Part shown: piece after piece, positions 1 through 8,730 of the stretch
Layout of the letters: the number at the start of each line of letters is the position of its first letter
Numbering within the stretch: the first letter of the stretch is position 1
Source: Hyphomicrobiales bacterium
GTDB lineage: Bacteria; Pseudomonadota; Alphaproteobacteria; Rhizobiales; Xanthobacteraceae
DNA length: 64,000 bases
Assembly: GCA_017305535.1 (NCBI GenBank)
Contig: JAFKKN010000005.1
Span: 310,001 to 374,000 of the forward strand
Direction of reading: 5' to 3'
Program-made: the position numbers and the translations under genes
The notes under the pieces: generated by a model
What the model was told of the DNA's origin: nothing
Databases searched by the model: none
The model's input: the letters and a program-made list of their open reading frames with translations, nothing else

Positions 1-3
1 CAA

Positions 4-333
4 TCAGATGTCATCAGCGGCTTTGGTTGCCACCAGAGCCTTCAGCGTCTCGCCGAGCCGGCGCGGATCGCCGTCGACCGCGACCTGCTTTAGTCGCGAA
101 GTCGCGCCAGCCAGCAGACGAACGTTGCGCTTTGGCACCCCGAGAGCCTTGGCGAGCAGTTCCATCACGGCGCGGTTGGCTTCGCCGCCTTCGGCGATAG
201 CCCGGACCCGGACTTTGACGACGCTCTTGCCGTTGGCCAGCGTTTCAACGCCGTCGATGTCGTCCCGCCCGCCACGGGGCGTCACCCGCAATGCGACACT
301 GATGCCTTCCGTGGAATAGCGCCAAGGCTCCAT
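4..333 (-). CDS. DUF167 (YggU-family) protein
   Basis: A 109-residue protein of the DUF167/YggU family, small cytosolic proteins of unknown biochemical role. The family core is visible: a VTPRGGRDDIDG stretch (about residues 18-29) and the motif RAIAEGGEANRAVMELLAKALG (about 44-65), followed by the basic VPKRNVRLLAGATSRLK region. Length matches the family. It starts at ATG 333, 31 bases after the stop of the YggT-like gene, so the two are probably one operon; yggT-yggU pairing is common in proteobacteria. The family assignment is firm, the function unknown. Confidence 0.88.
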   Translation of the reverse strand: MEPWRYSTEGISVALRVTPRGGRDDIDGVETLANGKSVVKVRVRAIAEGGEANRAVMELLAKALGVPKRNVRLLAGATSRLKQVAVDGDPRRLGETLKALVATKAADDI

Positions 334-364
334 TAGACCGGATCCATCAGCGGCCCGATAAGGC

Positions 365-655
365 TCAGAACACGGCGGGATAGATGTAGTAGGTGATCAC
401 CCGTTGAATGAACATGATGATCAGGATCAGGATGATCGGCGAAATGTCGAGGCCGCCGAGATTGGGCATGAAATTGCGGATCGGCCGCAGCAGTGGCTCG
501 GTGATCCGGTACAGGAACTCGGCGACCGAAGCTACGAACTGGTTGCGGGTGTTGACCACATTGAACGCGATCAGCCACGACAAAATGGCGGAGGCGATGA
601 GCAGCCAGACGTAGAGATCGAGGATGATGAGAACGATATCGAGAATGGCGCGCAT
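365..655 (-). CDS. YggT family membrane protein
   Basis: A 96-residue integral membrane protein with two long hydrophobic segments (about residues 4-31 and 71-96) joined by the typical YggT linker RPIRNFMPNLGGLDISP. YggT proteins are inner-membrane proteins of poorly defined role, linked in the literature to osmotic tolerance and cell division. It lies directly upstream of the DUF167 gene on the same strand. One YggT repeat is present, the short form of the family. Assignment is by motif and topology. Confidence 0.88.
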   Translation of the reverse strand: MRAILDIVLIILDLYVWLLIASAILSWLIAFNVVNTRNQFVASVAEFLYRITEPLLRPIRNFMPNLGGLDISPIILILIIMFIQRVITYYIYPAVF

Positions 656-859
656 GGCGGGATAGGCTCGCGGGGTTGGTCGCGGGTTTCGAAAGGTTCG
701 GTGGGGCGGAAACTATCGATTCAACCCCCGCTAAACAAGGGAAGTTCCGGCCCTTTTTGCGGCGGACACCCGGATGCGCGGCGTCCTTGACTTGGGGTCG
801 GGCGGGATTTAAATGACGCCCACTTGCCGTTGGTGCAGTTCCAGTCGCCACGCTGCAAT

Positions 860-935
<76 letters not shown>

Positions 936-936
936 G

Positions 937-1007
937 CCTTCGCTGGCTTCGCCAGCTACGGCTCGGCGAGCCACACTCCAACCTATCGAAGGCGAAGCCA
1001 GTGAAGG
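937..1007. repeat. Imperfect 17-bp inverted repeat after tRNA-Ala
   Basis: CCTTCGCTGGCTTCGCC (937-953) is matched by GGCGAAGCCAGTGAAGG (991-1007), with one mismatch, starting just after the tRNA CCA end. A further GAAGGGCGAAGCC string follows at about 1025. It could form a hairpin ending the tRNA transcript, but no T-run follows. It resembles small intergenic palindromes of this lineage rather than a gene. Confidence 0.6.
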
Positions 1008-1065
1008 CTGCCGCGGCGTAGCCCGAAGGGCGAAGCCGGGCCGCTTCTGGACAGATCAATCCCCC

Positions 1066-1881
1066 TCACTTCCCCGTAAATCGCGGCGGGCGCTTTTCCA
1101 TGAAGCTCGCGACACCCTCGCGAAAATCCGCGCCAGCGAGCGCGACCGCCATTTCGCGGTTGGCGTCGATGGTGGCTTCCGCAAGCGTCTGGAACGGCAC
1201 GTCGTAAAGCTGCCGCTTGATCACTGCCATGGCCGACGGCGAGACGTTGTCGGCGAGATCGCGGGCGTAGGCATACGTCTGTTCGCGAAGCTGGTCCGGC
1301 GCATAGAGCCGGTTGACCAAGCCGATCCGCAGCGCTTCCTCACTCGACACCCGCCGCGCCGACAGTAGCAGATCGAGTGCGTTGGCGTGACCGACGATGT
1401 GCGGCAGCATCCAACTGATGCCGTGTTCGGCGATCAGGCCGCGCCGCGCGAAGGCGGTCGTGAACACGGTGTTGTCGGCGGCGAAGCGCACGTCGCAATA
1501 GAGCGCGTGCACCAGGCCGATGCCGGCGGTAGCGCCGTTCAGCATGCCGATGATCGGTTTCGCGATCGATGGATAGAAACCGTAGCGCGATTGCCAGTCC
1601 GGCCGCCGGTTCATGTCGAACGCCGGAATTTCATTGCCGCGCTTCTTGATGTCGGCGGGATCGAGGCCCTTCAGCGCATCCATGTCGGCGCCGGCGCAGA
1701 AACCGCGGCCCGCGCCAGTCAGCACGATGACGCGGACGCTGTCGTCGTTCGCCGCCTGCCCCATCGCTTCGCGCACCTCGCGCTCCATGGTCGGCGTCCA
1801 TGCATTCATGCGATCCGGCCGATTGAGCGTGACGGTCGCGACGCGATCCTCGACGCCGTAGAGAATGTCCTGATAGCCCAT
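1066..1881 (-). CDS. Enoyl-CoA hydratase/isomerase family protein
   Basis: A 271-residue crotonase-superfamily protein, probably acting on a CoA thioester in fatty or aromatic acid degradation. The two oxyanion-hole segments are clear: GFCAGADM (about 60-67) and NGATAGIGL (about 115-123). The two classical hydratase glutamates do not align well: the first site reads GIGLVHALYCD, and the usual PE motif is replaced by RRGLIAEHG. The AEHG glutamate may be the working acid/base, so the exact reaction is uncertain. The start is supported by a strong GGGAGG ribosome site. The NTF2-like gene lies 12 bases upstream, so the two form an operon. Confidence 0.87.
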   Translation of the reverse strand: MGYQDILYGVEDRVATVTLNRPDRMNAWTPTMEREVREAMGQAANDDSVRVIVLTGAGRGFCAGADMDALKGLDPADIKKRGNEIPAFDMNRRPDWQSRYGFYPSIAKPIIGMLNGATAGIGLVHALYCDVRFAADNTVFTTAFARRGLIAEHGISWMLPHIVGHANALDLLLSARRVSSEEALRIGLVNRLYAPDQLREQTYAYARDLADNVSPSAMAVIKRQLYDVPFQTLAEATIDANREMAVALAGADFREGVASFMEKRPPRFTGK

Positions 1882-1893
1882 CGTGTCCTCCCG

Positions 1894-2397
1894 TTATTTG
1901 TCAGTCGTGCCGGCTTTCGGCCGCGCCAGATAGGCGACGGTCTCCGGCCGCTCTTTCAGCCAGCCGGTCCAGCGGTTGAAAACCTTGTTCATGCGCTCCG
2001 GCGCGACGCCGAGTTGCGCCATCGCCACGCCGCCATTCACCGACTCGCGATATTCCGCGATCAGCCCGTCGCGCACGATGAAGCGGCTCATGCCGTCGAT
2101 GACGATACGCTGCCCCTTGAATTGCGGAATCGTCGAGGTGAAGCTCGACAGCGACCACGCGTAACCCATGTTGCCGTTGATCACCGGATCGAACATCTCC
2201 CAGCGATAGTCGGTGGCATCGCGGTGAAACATGTCTTGCAGCATGTGCGCGATTTCGGCGCGGCCCTGATGCGGACCGTAGATGTAATCGTGGTAGATCG
2301 CGTCCTCGGTGAAGTGCGCGGCGAAGCGGGCGCCGTCGCCGGATTCGGCGGAGAGTGCGAAAGCGCGCAGCAATGCGGCGAAATCATCAGTCGTCAT
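1894..2397 (-). CDS. NTF2-like/SnoaL-type protein
   Basis: A 167-residue protein with the look of the NTF2-like fold: an N-terminal helix (DFAALLRAFALSAESGD), the FAAHFTEDAIYHDYIYGPHQGRAEI segment typical of SnoaL-type cone folds, then beta strands with a conserved tyrosine/tryptophan pattern. Members bind or isomerise small hydrophobic substrates. Its gene precedes the enoyl-CoA hydratase by 12 bases, so it probably serves the same CoA-linked catabolic step. A GGGAG sequence sits about 10 bases before the ATG. The specific substrate cannot be read from the sequence. Confidence 0.75.
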   Translation of the reverse strand: MTTDDFAALLRAFALSAESGDGARFAAHFTEDAIYHDYIYGPHQGRAEIAHMLQDMFHRDATDYRWEMFDPVINGNMGYAWSLSSFTSTIPQFKGQRIVIDGMSRFIVRDGLIAEYRESVNGGVAMAQLGVAPERMNKVFNRWTGWLKERPETVAYLARPKAGTTDK

Positions 2398-2497
2398 GCG
2401 GCGAGGCTCCCGGCGTTGTACAACGATCGGGAAACCTATCGGGCTTTGGCGGGAAGTGAAACGGGGTCTGCTGCGCAGTATTCCCGTGTCACGAAAA

Positions 2498-3286
2498 TCA
2501 CTCGGCGGCTTGCGCCAGAATGAGATCGTCCGCGCGCGCCTGGCCGCAACGCAGCCAATGTTGCAGGAAGGCGGTCAGCCAGCTTCGCTCGGCGATGTCG
2601 TGAACCGCGCGGCCGGCGAAATGCGCCGCGCGCGGCTGTGCGCCCGGCAGCGACAAGCGCTCGGCGCCGTGCGTGGTCCAGCGATGCATCATCGCGGTGG
2701 TGACATCGGGATGAAATTGCAGTCCGAACGCGGTGTCGTCACGGAACGCCTGAGCGGGAAATTCGTCGCATTCGGCAAGAAGCTCGCTGCCATGGGGCAG
2801 GGTGAATCCCTCGCCATGCCACTGATAGACCTGCGCGGGCCACGGTCCGCACAGCGCACGGCCGGCGGCAGTGAGGCGGATCGGATAGTAACCGATCTGC
2901 GCCCGGCCATCGGGACGCGGCGCGACGGTGGCGCCGAGTTGCTTGGCCAGCATCTGCGCGCCAAGGCAGATGCCGAGATAAGGCCGCCGCTCCTTCAGTG
3001 GCAGCGCGATCCAGTCGATCTCCCGCCGGAGATAGGCGTCCGGATCGTTGGCGCTCATCGGCCCGCCGAACACGATCGCGCCGGCATGATCGTCGAGCGA
3101 CGACGGCAGCGGATCGCCGAAGCGCGGCTTGCGGATATCGAGGGTGTAACCAAGGGCGCGCAGCGCGTTGCCGACCCGGCCCGGCGTCGACGATTCCTGA
3201 TGCAGCACCACCAGTACCGGGCGGCGGTCGTCGCCGAAATCCTCCAGCGTCGCGGCAGTCTGACAGTTGGCCGAGCGAATCGACAT
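2498..3286 (-). CDS. Class I glutamine amidotransferase-like protein
   Basis: A 262-residue single-domain GATase. The nucleophile elbow YLGICLGAQML places the catalytic cysteine at residue 107, and the distal motif AFGLQFHPDV supplies the histidine. The usual third residue, Glu in FHPE, is Asp here. Stand-alone GATases of this type are often annotated as GMP synthase-like, but no synthetase domain or partner gene is adjacent, so the acceptor is unknown. I start at ATG 3286 because the family fold begins near PVLVVLHQE; an in-frame start at 3325 would add 13 basic residues. Confidence 0.82.
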   Translation of the reverse strand: MSIRSANCQTAATLEDFGDDRRPVLVVLHQESSTPGRVGNALRALGYTLDIRKPRFGDPLPSSLDDHAGAIVFGGPMSANDPDAYLRREIDWIALPLKERRPYLGICLGAQMLAKQLGATVAPRPDGRAQIGYYPIRLTAAGRALCGPWPAQVYQWHGEGFTLPHGSELLAECDEFPAQAFRDDTAFGLQFHPDVTTAMMHRWTTHGAERLSLPGAQPRAAHFAGRAVHDIAERSWLTAFLQHWLRCGQARADDLILAQAAE

Positions 3287-3396
3287 CGTGCGCTCTTGTT
3301 GGGCGCGTCGTGCGCGCGAAATCATGATTCGAGGATTATCCCGGTTGGTAAATTTTTAATAACCGGGAGAGCGGCCGAAACAAGGCAATCGTTGTT

Positions 3397-4173
3397 TTAA
3401 CGATTGCGCTGGATCAGCCCCACCATCATCAGCACGAAGCCGCGCGGGACGAAGCGCAGCAGGAACGGGATCGCGCGAATGCCGAGGCCGGGCAACACGA
3501 CCCGTTTGCCGCGCATCACGCCGCGATAGCCAGCCAGCGCGACATCTTTCGCGCTGACATTGAGCACGGCGGAATCCATGCCGGGCGTGAATCCGGCGCG
3601 ACTCTGGAATTCCGTTTGTACGGGGCCGGGGCAGAGCGCGGTGACGCGAACGCCGTGACGCCCGAGTTCGTTATGCATCGCGTCGCTGAACGACAGCACA
3701 TAGGCCTTGGAGGCGTAATAGACCGCCATGCCCGGTCCGGGCAGAAACGCCGCCACCGAGGCGACGTTGAGCAGACCGCCGCGATGGCGGATCAGGCTGT
3801 CCGAGAAGCGCAGCGACAGGTCGGTGAGGGCGCGGATATTGACCGCGATCATGTCCAGTTGCTGGGCGCGGTCGAGCGTGCGCGATGGGCCGAACAGGCC
3901 GAAACCCGCATTGTTGACCAGAATATCGATTTCGACGCCGGCGGCATCGAGGGCTGTGGCGATGATGTCGCCGGCGTCGGGCTGTGTCAGGTCGCATGGA
4001 ATGACGAGCGGCCGCGCGCCGCCTGCGGTGGCGATCGCAGCGGCAAGGGCGTTGAGCCGGTCCTCGCGGCGCGCCACCAGCGCAACGTGGTGGCCGTTCG
4101 CGGCGAAGATGCGCGCCAGATCAGAGCCGATGCCCGACGACGCGCCGGTGATCAAGGTTACGCAAGTGGCCAA
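3397..4173 (-). CDS. Short-chain dehydrogenase/reductase
   Basis: A 258-residue classical SDR. The cofactor motif TGASSGIG is at residues 9-16, LVNNAGFG near 86-93, a serine in LLNVASVAAF and the catalytic YYASK (YxxxK) follow, and CPGPVQTEF is the usual post-catalytic loop. The TGASSGIG type plus an Arg-rich segment after strand 2 (ARREDRL) suggests NADP(H). A hydrophobic C-terminus resembles SDRs of the DltE/YdfG-like group. The only in-frame start is TTG at 4173. Substrate is not predictable. Confidence 0.87.
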   Translation of the reverse strand: MATCVTLITGASSGIGSDLARIFAANGHHVALVARREDRLNALAAAIATAGGARPLVIPCDLTQPDAGDIIATALDAAGVEIDILVNNAGFGLFGPSRTLDRAQQLDMIAVNIRALTDLSLRFSDSLIRHRGGLLNVASVAAFLPGPGMAVYYASKAYVLSFSDAMHNELGRHGVRVTALCPGPVQTEFQSRAGFTPGMDSAVLNVSAKDVALAGYRGVMRGKRVVLPGLGIRAIPFLLRFVPRGFVLMMVGLIQRNR

Positions 4174-4288
4174 ATCATCACGCTCTTAAATGGGCGAACG
4201 CGCGAATGCGTCCTGTGAAAGCTCAAGTGAAATGTCGGAGTGAAAAACAGCCAGATAAAATCGTCGACGGGTTCAAAATGAAATTGGA

Positions 4289-4774
4289 TCAGGAGGTCGG
4301 GTCGGTCTGCTCCTCAGCAATATCCTGGGCGATGCGATGCTTGAGCTGGATGCGGTCGCGCGATGATACGCCGAGCAGATCGGCCGCACGCCACACGACA
4401 TTGTCCTCGAATTCGCTGACATTGCCATCGGCATAGACCAGTTCCCACATCATCTCGACAATGCGCTTGCGGCCCTCCTCATCGACCGAGCGCATGATGA
4501 CGCTGGTGAAATGATAGAGGTCGACAGCCTCGCCCTCCACCAGCGTCGCTTCCGCGATCAGTTGAGTAGCGGTCGCGGCGTCGAGCTGGAAGCGGGCTTG
4601 CAGCACGCTGTGCAGCTTCTGTTTCTCGACCTCCGACGGTTCGCCGTCCAGTGACACCACATGGATCAGCAGCGCCGTGGCGGCGAGGCGATAGTCGGTG
4701 TCGCTGAAGGGGCGGTTGTCCTGCGTGAGCGGCGAGGCGATCTCGGCGATAAACTGACGTAACTTATCCAGCAT
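4289..4774 (-). CDS. TerB-family protein
   Basis: A 161-residue helical protein of the TerB/DjlA-type family. Two acidic helical repeats are visible: HVVSLDGEPSEVEKQKL (about 38-54) and WELVYADGNVSEFEDNVVWRAADLLGV (about 110-136), the DG-x-x-x-x-E pattern that binds a metal in TerB. Genes of the tellurite-resistance operon (terC, terD and others) are absent nearby, so a stress-signalling or membrane-associated role is more likely than tellurite resistance. It is monocistronic. Confidence 0.8.
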   Translation of the reverse strand: MLDKLRQFIAEIASPLTQDNRPFSDTDYRLAATALLIHVVSLDGEPSEVEKQKLHSVLQARFQLDAATATQLIAEATLVEGEAVDLYHFTSVIMRSVDEEGRKRIVEMMWELVYADGNVSEFEDNVVWRAADLLGVSSRDRIQLKHRIAQDIAEEQTDPTS

Positions 4775-5006
4775 CCATGGTTCCGTCGTTGACCTGAAGG
4801 TGTTGCGGCGAAAGGCGGCGCTCTATGGCCTGAAAATGCAACGGTGGCAATCCATTTCGAGTTCCGTTTGCCGGCATTACGGTTCCGTAACCTCGCACCG
4901 AAGCAACCATGGCGGTTTCAAGCGAAGTCGAATCCGGCTTTGCGTGAAAAAAGACATCAAAACAAGAGGTTATGGCTCGTTTCGATCTTTCGAAACGGAA
5001 ACGACT

Positions 5007-6398
5007 CTAGCGACGAACCAACCGGAACGGCGGCGAGCGGTCGGGCTGGGTGGTGACGACGCCCATCGGCATCACCGGCGTGTCGTCGAGCAGTTCGACA
5101 CGGAACGCGCCGATGATCTTCGCGAGCGCCAGCGTCGCCTCGACGATGGCGAAATGCGCGCCGATGCAGACGCGGGGGCCGACGCCGAATGGCAGATAGG
5201 CGAAGCGGTCGGGTGCCGCCGTGCCGGGCGCGAAGCGCTCCGGGACGAAGGCATTGGGATCGTGCCAGAGCTTTTCATGCCGGTGCAGCAGCCATGGCGC
5301 GATCAGGATGACGTCGCCCCTGGCGACGTCCAGGCCGTTGCCGAGCGTGTCGGGGCCTGCGGCCGCGCGCGCGATCAGGAATGCCGGCGGATAAAGCCGC
5401 ATCGTCTCGTCGATCACCGCACGGGTGAATTTCAGACGTTCGATATCCGCGTTGTCGCCGGCCATGCTGCCGCGCACTTCCGCGGCCACTCGATCCTGCG
5501 TCGCAGGGTCGAGCGCCAGCATATAGAGCGACCAGAACAGCGCCGTCGCAGTGGTCTCGTGTCCGGCAAGGATCATCGTTGCGACCTGATCGCCGAGCTG
5601 TTCGTCGGAGAAGGCCTGCCCGGTTTCCGGGTCGCGCGCCGCCACCATCAGTTCGAACAGGTCGCGCGGCGGGGCGTCCCCGGCCTTGCCGGCGGCGCGG
5701 CGCTCGGCGATCAGTGCCTGGATGAAGCGCGTCCAGCGCCTGCGGAAGAACGCGCGTGAAATATCCTGCGGGCTCGGCCAGCCGGTCGGCAGCACCAGAT
5801 CGAAGAAGTGCGGCCGCGCCAGCCGCGAACCGTATTCGATCACGAAGTCGCGTAAGGTTGCGCCGTGGTGTGCCATGCTGAAGGAAAACATGGTGCGGCC
5901 GGCGATCTCCAGCGTCATGCGTTGCATCACCTCGCGCAGATCGACCGGCGCGTCGCGCTGCCGGTCGAGTGCCGCGACGGTCTCGTCGATGGCCGAGACC
6001 ATGTGCGGCACCAATGTCGTCACCGCGCGCGGGGTGAAGGCCGGGGCGAGCGTGCGGCGCTGGTGCTTCCAGTTGCGGCCTTCCGCCAGCAGCAGACCCT
6101 CGCCGAGCATCGGACGCAGCACGCGGATGCCGGCGGGGGTACGGGTGTAATTCTCGTAGTTCTCTACCAGCACATGGCGGATCGTCGCCGGCGTGTTGAG
6201 GATGAAGCTGCCGTGACCGAAGAAGCGGCCCCGGATCACATCGTCTTCGTAGGCCCGCTGACCCCAGCTTCCGATGGTACTCTTGCGGATCGCCGCGATG
6301 CGTGCGAGCCGCCCCATGTTCTCAGGGGCGCGTGGCGGGAACGGCGGTACCAGTGGTGGATGGCTGACCGGCAGATCGATGACTTCGGCAATGCTCAC
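5007..6398 (-). CDS. Cytochrome P450
   Basis: A 463-residue cytochrome P450 monooxygenase. The heme-ligand loop FGVGPRVCIG puts the axial cysteine at residue 411. The I-helix oxygen-activation motif AGHETTATA and the K-helix ExxR (ETMRLYPP) are intact. No transmembrane anchor is seen, and no ferredoxin or reductase gene is next to it, so electrons must come from elsewhere. I chose GTG 6398 (reading MSIAEVIDLP) over an in-frame start at 6509, whose 37 extra residues are low in family-like character. The CYP family and substrate cannot be assigned here. Confidence 0.9.
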   Translation of the reverse strand: MSIAEVIDLPVSHPPLVPPFPPRAPENMGRLARIAAIRKSTIGSWGQRAYEDDVIRGRFFGHGSFILNTPATIRHVLVENYENYTRTPAGIRVLRPMLGEGLLLAEGRNWKHQRRTLAPAFTPRAVTTLVPHMVSAIDETVAALDRQRDAPVDLREVMQRMTLEIAGRTMFSFSMAHHGATLRDFVIEYGSRLARPHFFDLVLPTGWPSPQDISRAFFRRRWTRFIQALIAERRAAGKAGDAPPRDLFELMVAARDPETGQAFSDEQLGDQVATMILAGHETTATALFWSLYMLALDPATQDRVAAEVRGSMAGDNADIERLKFTRAVIDETMRLYPPAFLIARAAAGPDTLGNGLDVARGDVILIAPWLLHRHEKLWHDPNAFVPERFAPGTAAPDRFAYLPFGVGPRVCIGAHFAIVEATLALAKIIGAFRVELLDDTPVMPMGVVTTQPDRSPPFRLVRR

Positions 6399-6741
6399 GG
6401 TACGGCCCCGTCGTTCTCGGGTTTGCGCTTCGGACGATGATCTATCCGCATGGCGGTCTGGCGATGTGGTCTGGGCATCCTCGGGGCTCCACGGAGAGCC
6501 CGCGAACATAAGTCTATCCGAGCTTGGGTTAACCAGTCAGGCCATCGTCGCGACCACTCCGCACGATATTTTTATCGCGCGTCGCCGGGTGCGTATGGGG
6601 CATCGATGATCGCGCCCGCGAAGTGTCCGCGGGCCGAGGCTCGCGCGGCTTGCCTCCCGCCGATATTCGACTCTAGATTTTGGTCGCGCCGATTCATCGC
6701 CACCCGTTACGGGGCAACCCAGACACAGGCACCCACGCCCC
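6399..6741. other. Divergent P450/MFS intergenic region
   Basis: About 340 bases separate the divergently read P450 and MFS genes. I see no convincing coding frame and no strong hairpin. It should hold both promoters. The segment near 6560-6600 (ATATTTTTATCGCGCG) is locally AT-rich and is a plausible regulatory site, but no consensus promoter can be defended. Confidence 0.4.
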
Positions 6742-8436
6742 ATGACCGAGCCGCCGAAACGATCGCCGCTTCCCGCCAACGGTCTTGCCGCCCCGCTGCG
6801 GATCAAGCTGTTCCGGCGCATCTGGTTGGCCAGCCTGTTGTCGAATCTCGGCCTGATGATCCAGAGCGTCGGCGCGGCCTGGGCGATGACGCAGATGACA
6901 TCGGCCGCCGACAAGGTGGCGCTGGTCCAGACCGCGCTGATGATGCCGATCATGCTGATCTCGATGCCGGCCGGCGCCATCGCCGATATGTACGACCGGC
7001 GCAAGGTCGGGCTGGTGTCGCTGACGATCGCGCTGATCGGCGCGACCGGCCTCACGGTTTTGACCTGGAGCGGACACGTCACGCCGAACCTGCTGCTGCT
7101 GTTCTGCTTCCTGATCGGCAGCGGCATGGCGCTGTTCGGTCCGGCCTGGCAGGCGTCGGTCGCCGAGCAGGTGCCGCCGGAAACGTTGCCCTCGGCGGTG
7201 GCGCTGAACGGCATCAGCTACAACATTGCGCGCAGTTTCGGCCCGGCCATCGGCGGCATCGTGGTGGCGGCCGCCGGCGCGGTCGCGGCCTTCGCCGCCA
7301 ACGCGTTGTGTTACGTGCCGCTGTTGATCGTGATGTATCTGTGGCGCCGCGTTACCGAACCTTCGCGGCTGCCCCGCGAACGGCTGCCGCGCGCGATGGT
7401 GTCGGGGTTTCGCTACATCACCAACGCGCCCTCGATCCGCATCGTGCTGGGACGGACGCTGGCGACCGGCATCGCCGGCGGCTCGATCTCGGCCTTGATG
7501 CCGCTGGTGGCGCGCGACCTGCTGCACGGCGGCGCGCAGACTTACGGCATCATGCTCGGCGCGTTCGGCATGGGCGCGGTGATCGGGGCGCTGAATATCG
7601 GGGAGATCCGCAAGCGGGTGAACAGCGAAACGGCGGTGCGGCTGTGCTCGCTGGTGATGGGCATCGCCATTGCCATCGTCGCCATCAGCAAGATGGCGGT
7701 GATCACGGCGGCGGCGCTGGTGGTGGCCGGCGCGGTGTGGATGCTCGCGGTCGCGCTGTTCAATATCGGGGTGCAGTTATCGGCGCCGCGCTGGGTCGCC
7801 GGACGTTCGCTGGCGGCCTTTCAAGCCGCGGCCGCCGGCGGCATCGGCATCGGCAGTTGGATCTGGGGGCACCTTGCCGACGGCATCGGTGTCGAGGGCG
7901 CGCTGCTGGTGTCCGGCGTCGCGATGTTCGTCTCGCCGGTCCTCGGACTCTGGATGAGGATGCCGTCGGTGGAGGGGCGCGATGAGGCAGGCGACATGCT
8001 GGCGGACCCCGAGGTGCGACTGCCGCTCACCGGCCGCAGCGGGCCGGTCATCGTCGAGATCGAGTACCGCGTCGACCTCAACCGCGCCCGCACGTTCTAT
8101 CGGTTGATGCAGATGGTTCAGCTCAGCCGCAAACGCAACGGCGCCTATGGCTGGTCGATCGCCCGCGACATCGCTGATCCGCAACTGTGGACCGAGCGCT
8201 ATCACTGCCCGACCTGGAACGACTATCTGCGACAACGCAATCGCGCCACCCAATCGGAACGCAAACTGCATCTGCGGGCGATGAAATTTCATCGCGGGCT
8301 GGAGCCGGTGAAAATTCGCCGGATGCTCGAGCGGCCGTTCGGCTCGGTGCGGTGGAAGGAAAACTCGCCCGATTACGCCGGCGCGGCGGCGGTGGAAGTG
8401 TTGCCGGCGGCGACACCGGCAGGTGGAAGCACCTAG
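6742..8436 (+). CDS. MFS exporter (MFS_3 type) with C-terminal ABM-like domain
   Basis: A 564-residue protein. Residues about 15-410 are an MFS transporter with around 12 hydrophobic helices and the loop-2 signature DMYDRRKVGL after helix 3, typical of the MFS_3/enterobactin-exporter (EntS-like) group. Residues about 430-545 are soluble (VIVEIEYRVDLNRARTFYRLMQ...GAYGWSIARDIADPQLWTERYH) and resemble the antibiotic-biosynthesis-monooxygenase (dimeric alpha+beta barrel) tail known in this group. The cargo is unknown; the divergent P450 makes export of a small product possible but unproven. Confidence 0.87.
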   Translation: MTEPPKRSPLPANGLAAPLRIKLFRRIWLASLLSNLGLMIQSVGAAWAMTQMTSAADKVALVQTALMMPIMLISMPAGAIADMYDRRKVGLVSLTIALIGATGLTVLTWSGHVTPNLLLLFCFLIGSGMALFGPAWQASVAEQVPPETLPSAVALNGISYNIARSFGPAIGGIVVAAAGAVAAFAANALCYVPLLIVMYLWRRVTEPSRLPRERLPRAMVSGFRYITNAPSIRIVLGRTLATGIAGGSISALMPLVARDLLHGGAQTYGIMLGAFGMGAVIGALNIGEIRKRVNSETAVRLCSLVMGIAIAIVAISKMAVITAAALVVAGAVWMLAVALFNIGVQLSAPRWVAGRSLAAFQAAAAGGIGIGSWIWGHLADGIGVEGALLVSGVAMFVSPVLGLWMRMPSVEGRDEAGDMLADPEVRLPLTGRSGPVIVEIEYRVDLNRARTFYRLMQMVQLSRKRNGAYGWSIARDIADPQLWTERYHCPTWNDYLRQRNRATQSERKLHLRAMKFHRGLEPVKIRRMLERPFGSVRWKENSPDYAGAAAVEVLPAATPAGGST

Positions 8437-8451
8437 TTTGTTCGCGCGCGA

Positions 8452-8730
8452 TTACAGGCCGGTGAAGCCGGCCTTGACCGAATCGATACTGCCGTCGCGT
8501 TCGCGCAAGTAAGTCAGCCCGCAGACCGTGAGCCGGTCGAGGTCGGTTTCCCCTGCGGCATGGAGTTTTGCGAGATAGTCGATGACTCGCTCGCGGGCCT
8601 CGACGCGCTCATCGTCGGTGCGCGTCGCGAGCAGATCGTAAGTCATCATCACGCGGTCGATCGCTGCTTGCACGGTGGCGGCGCTCGCGGAGCGATCCGG
8701 AATTGACGCGGGGATTTGTTCAGGCGCCAT
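8452..8730 (-). CDS. Hypothetical protein, 92 aa
   Basis: A 92-residue soluble protein without a recognised domain. Two helical stretches are evident (ATVQAAIDRVMMTYDLLATRTDDERVEA and EARERVIDYLAKLHAAGE), then LTVCGLTYLRERDGS. I chose ATG 8730 because it overlaps the stop of the upstream small gene (ATG at 8730-8728, TGA at 8722-8720), a translational-coupling arrangement; the in-frame extension upstream is Ser-rich and reads through that other gene. Function unknown. Confidence 0.6.
   Translation of the reverse strand: MAPEQIPASIPDRSASAATVQAAIDRVMMTYDLLATRTDDERVEARERVIDYLAKLHAAGETDLDRLTVCGLTYLRERDGSIDSVKAGFTGL

Noticed and set aside
4289-4774. Tellurite resistance operon
   Set aside because: Only the TerB-like domain is present; no terA, terC, terD or terZ gene lies nearby.
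6450-7985. Long 511-codon plus frame overlapping the MFS gene
   Set aside because: Shadow of the MFS coding frame: Arg/Gly/Ala-rich, no domain, with the true gene in another frame having clear transmembrane pattern.
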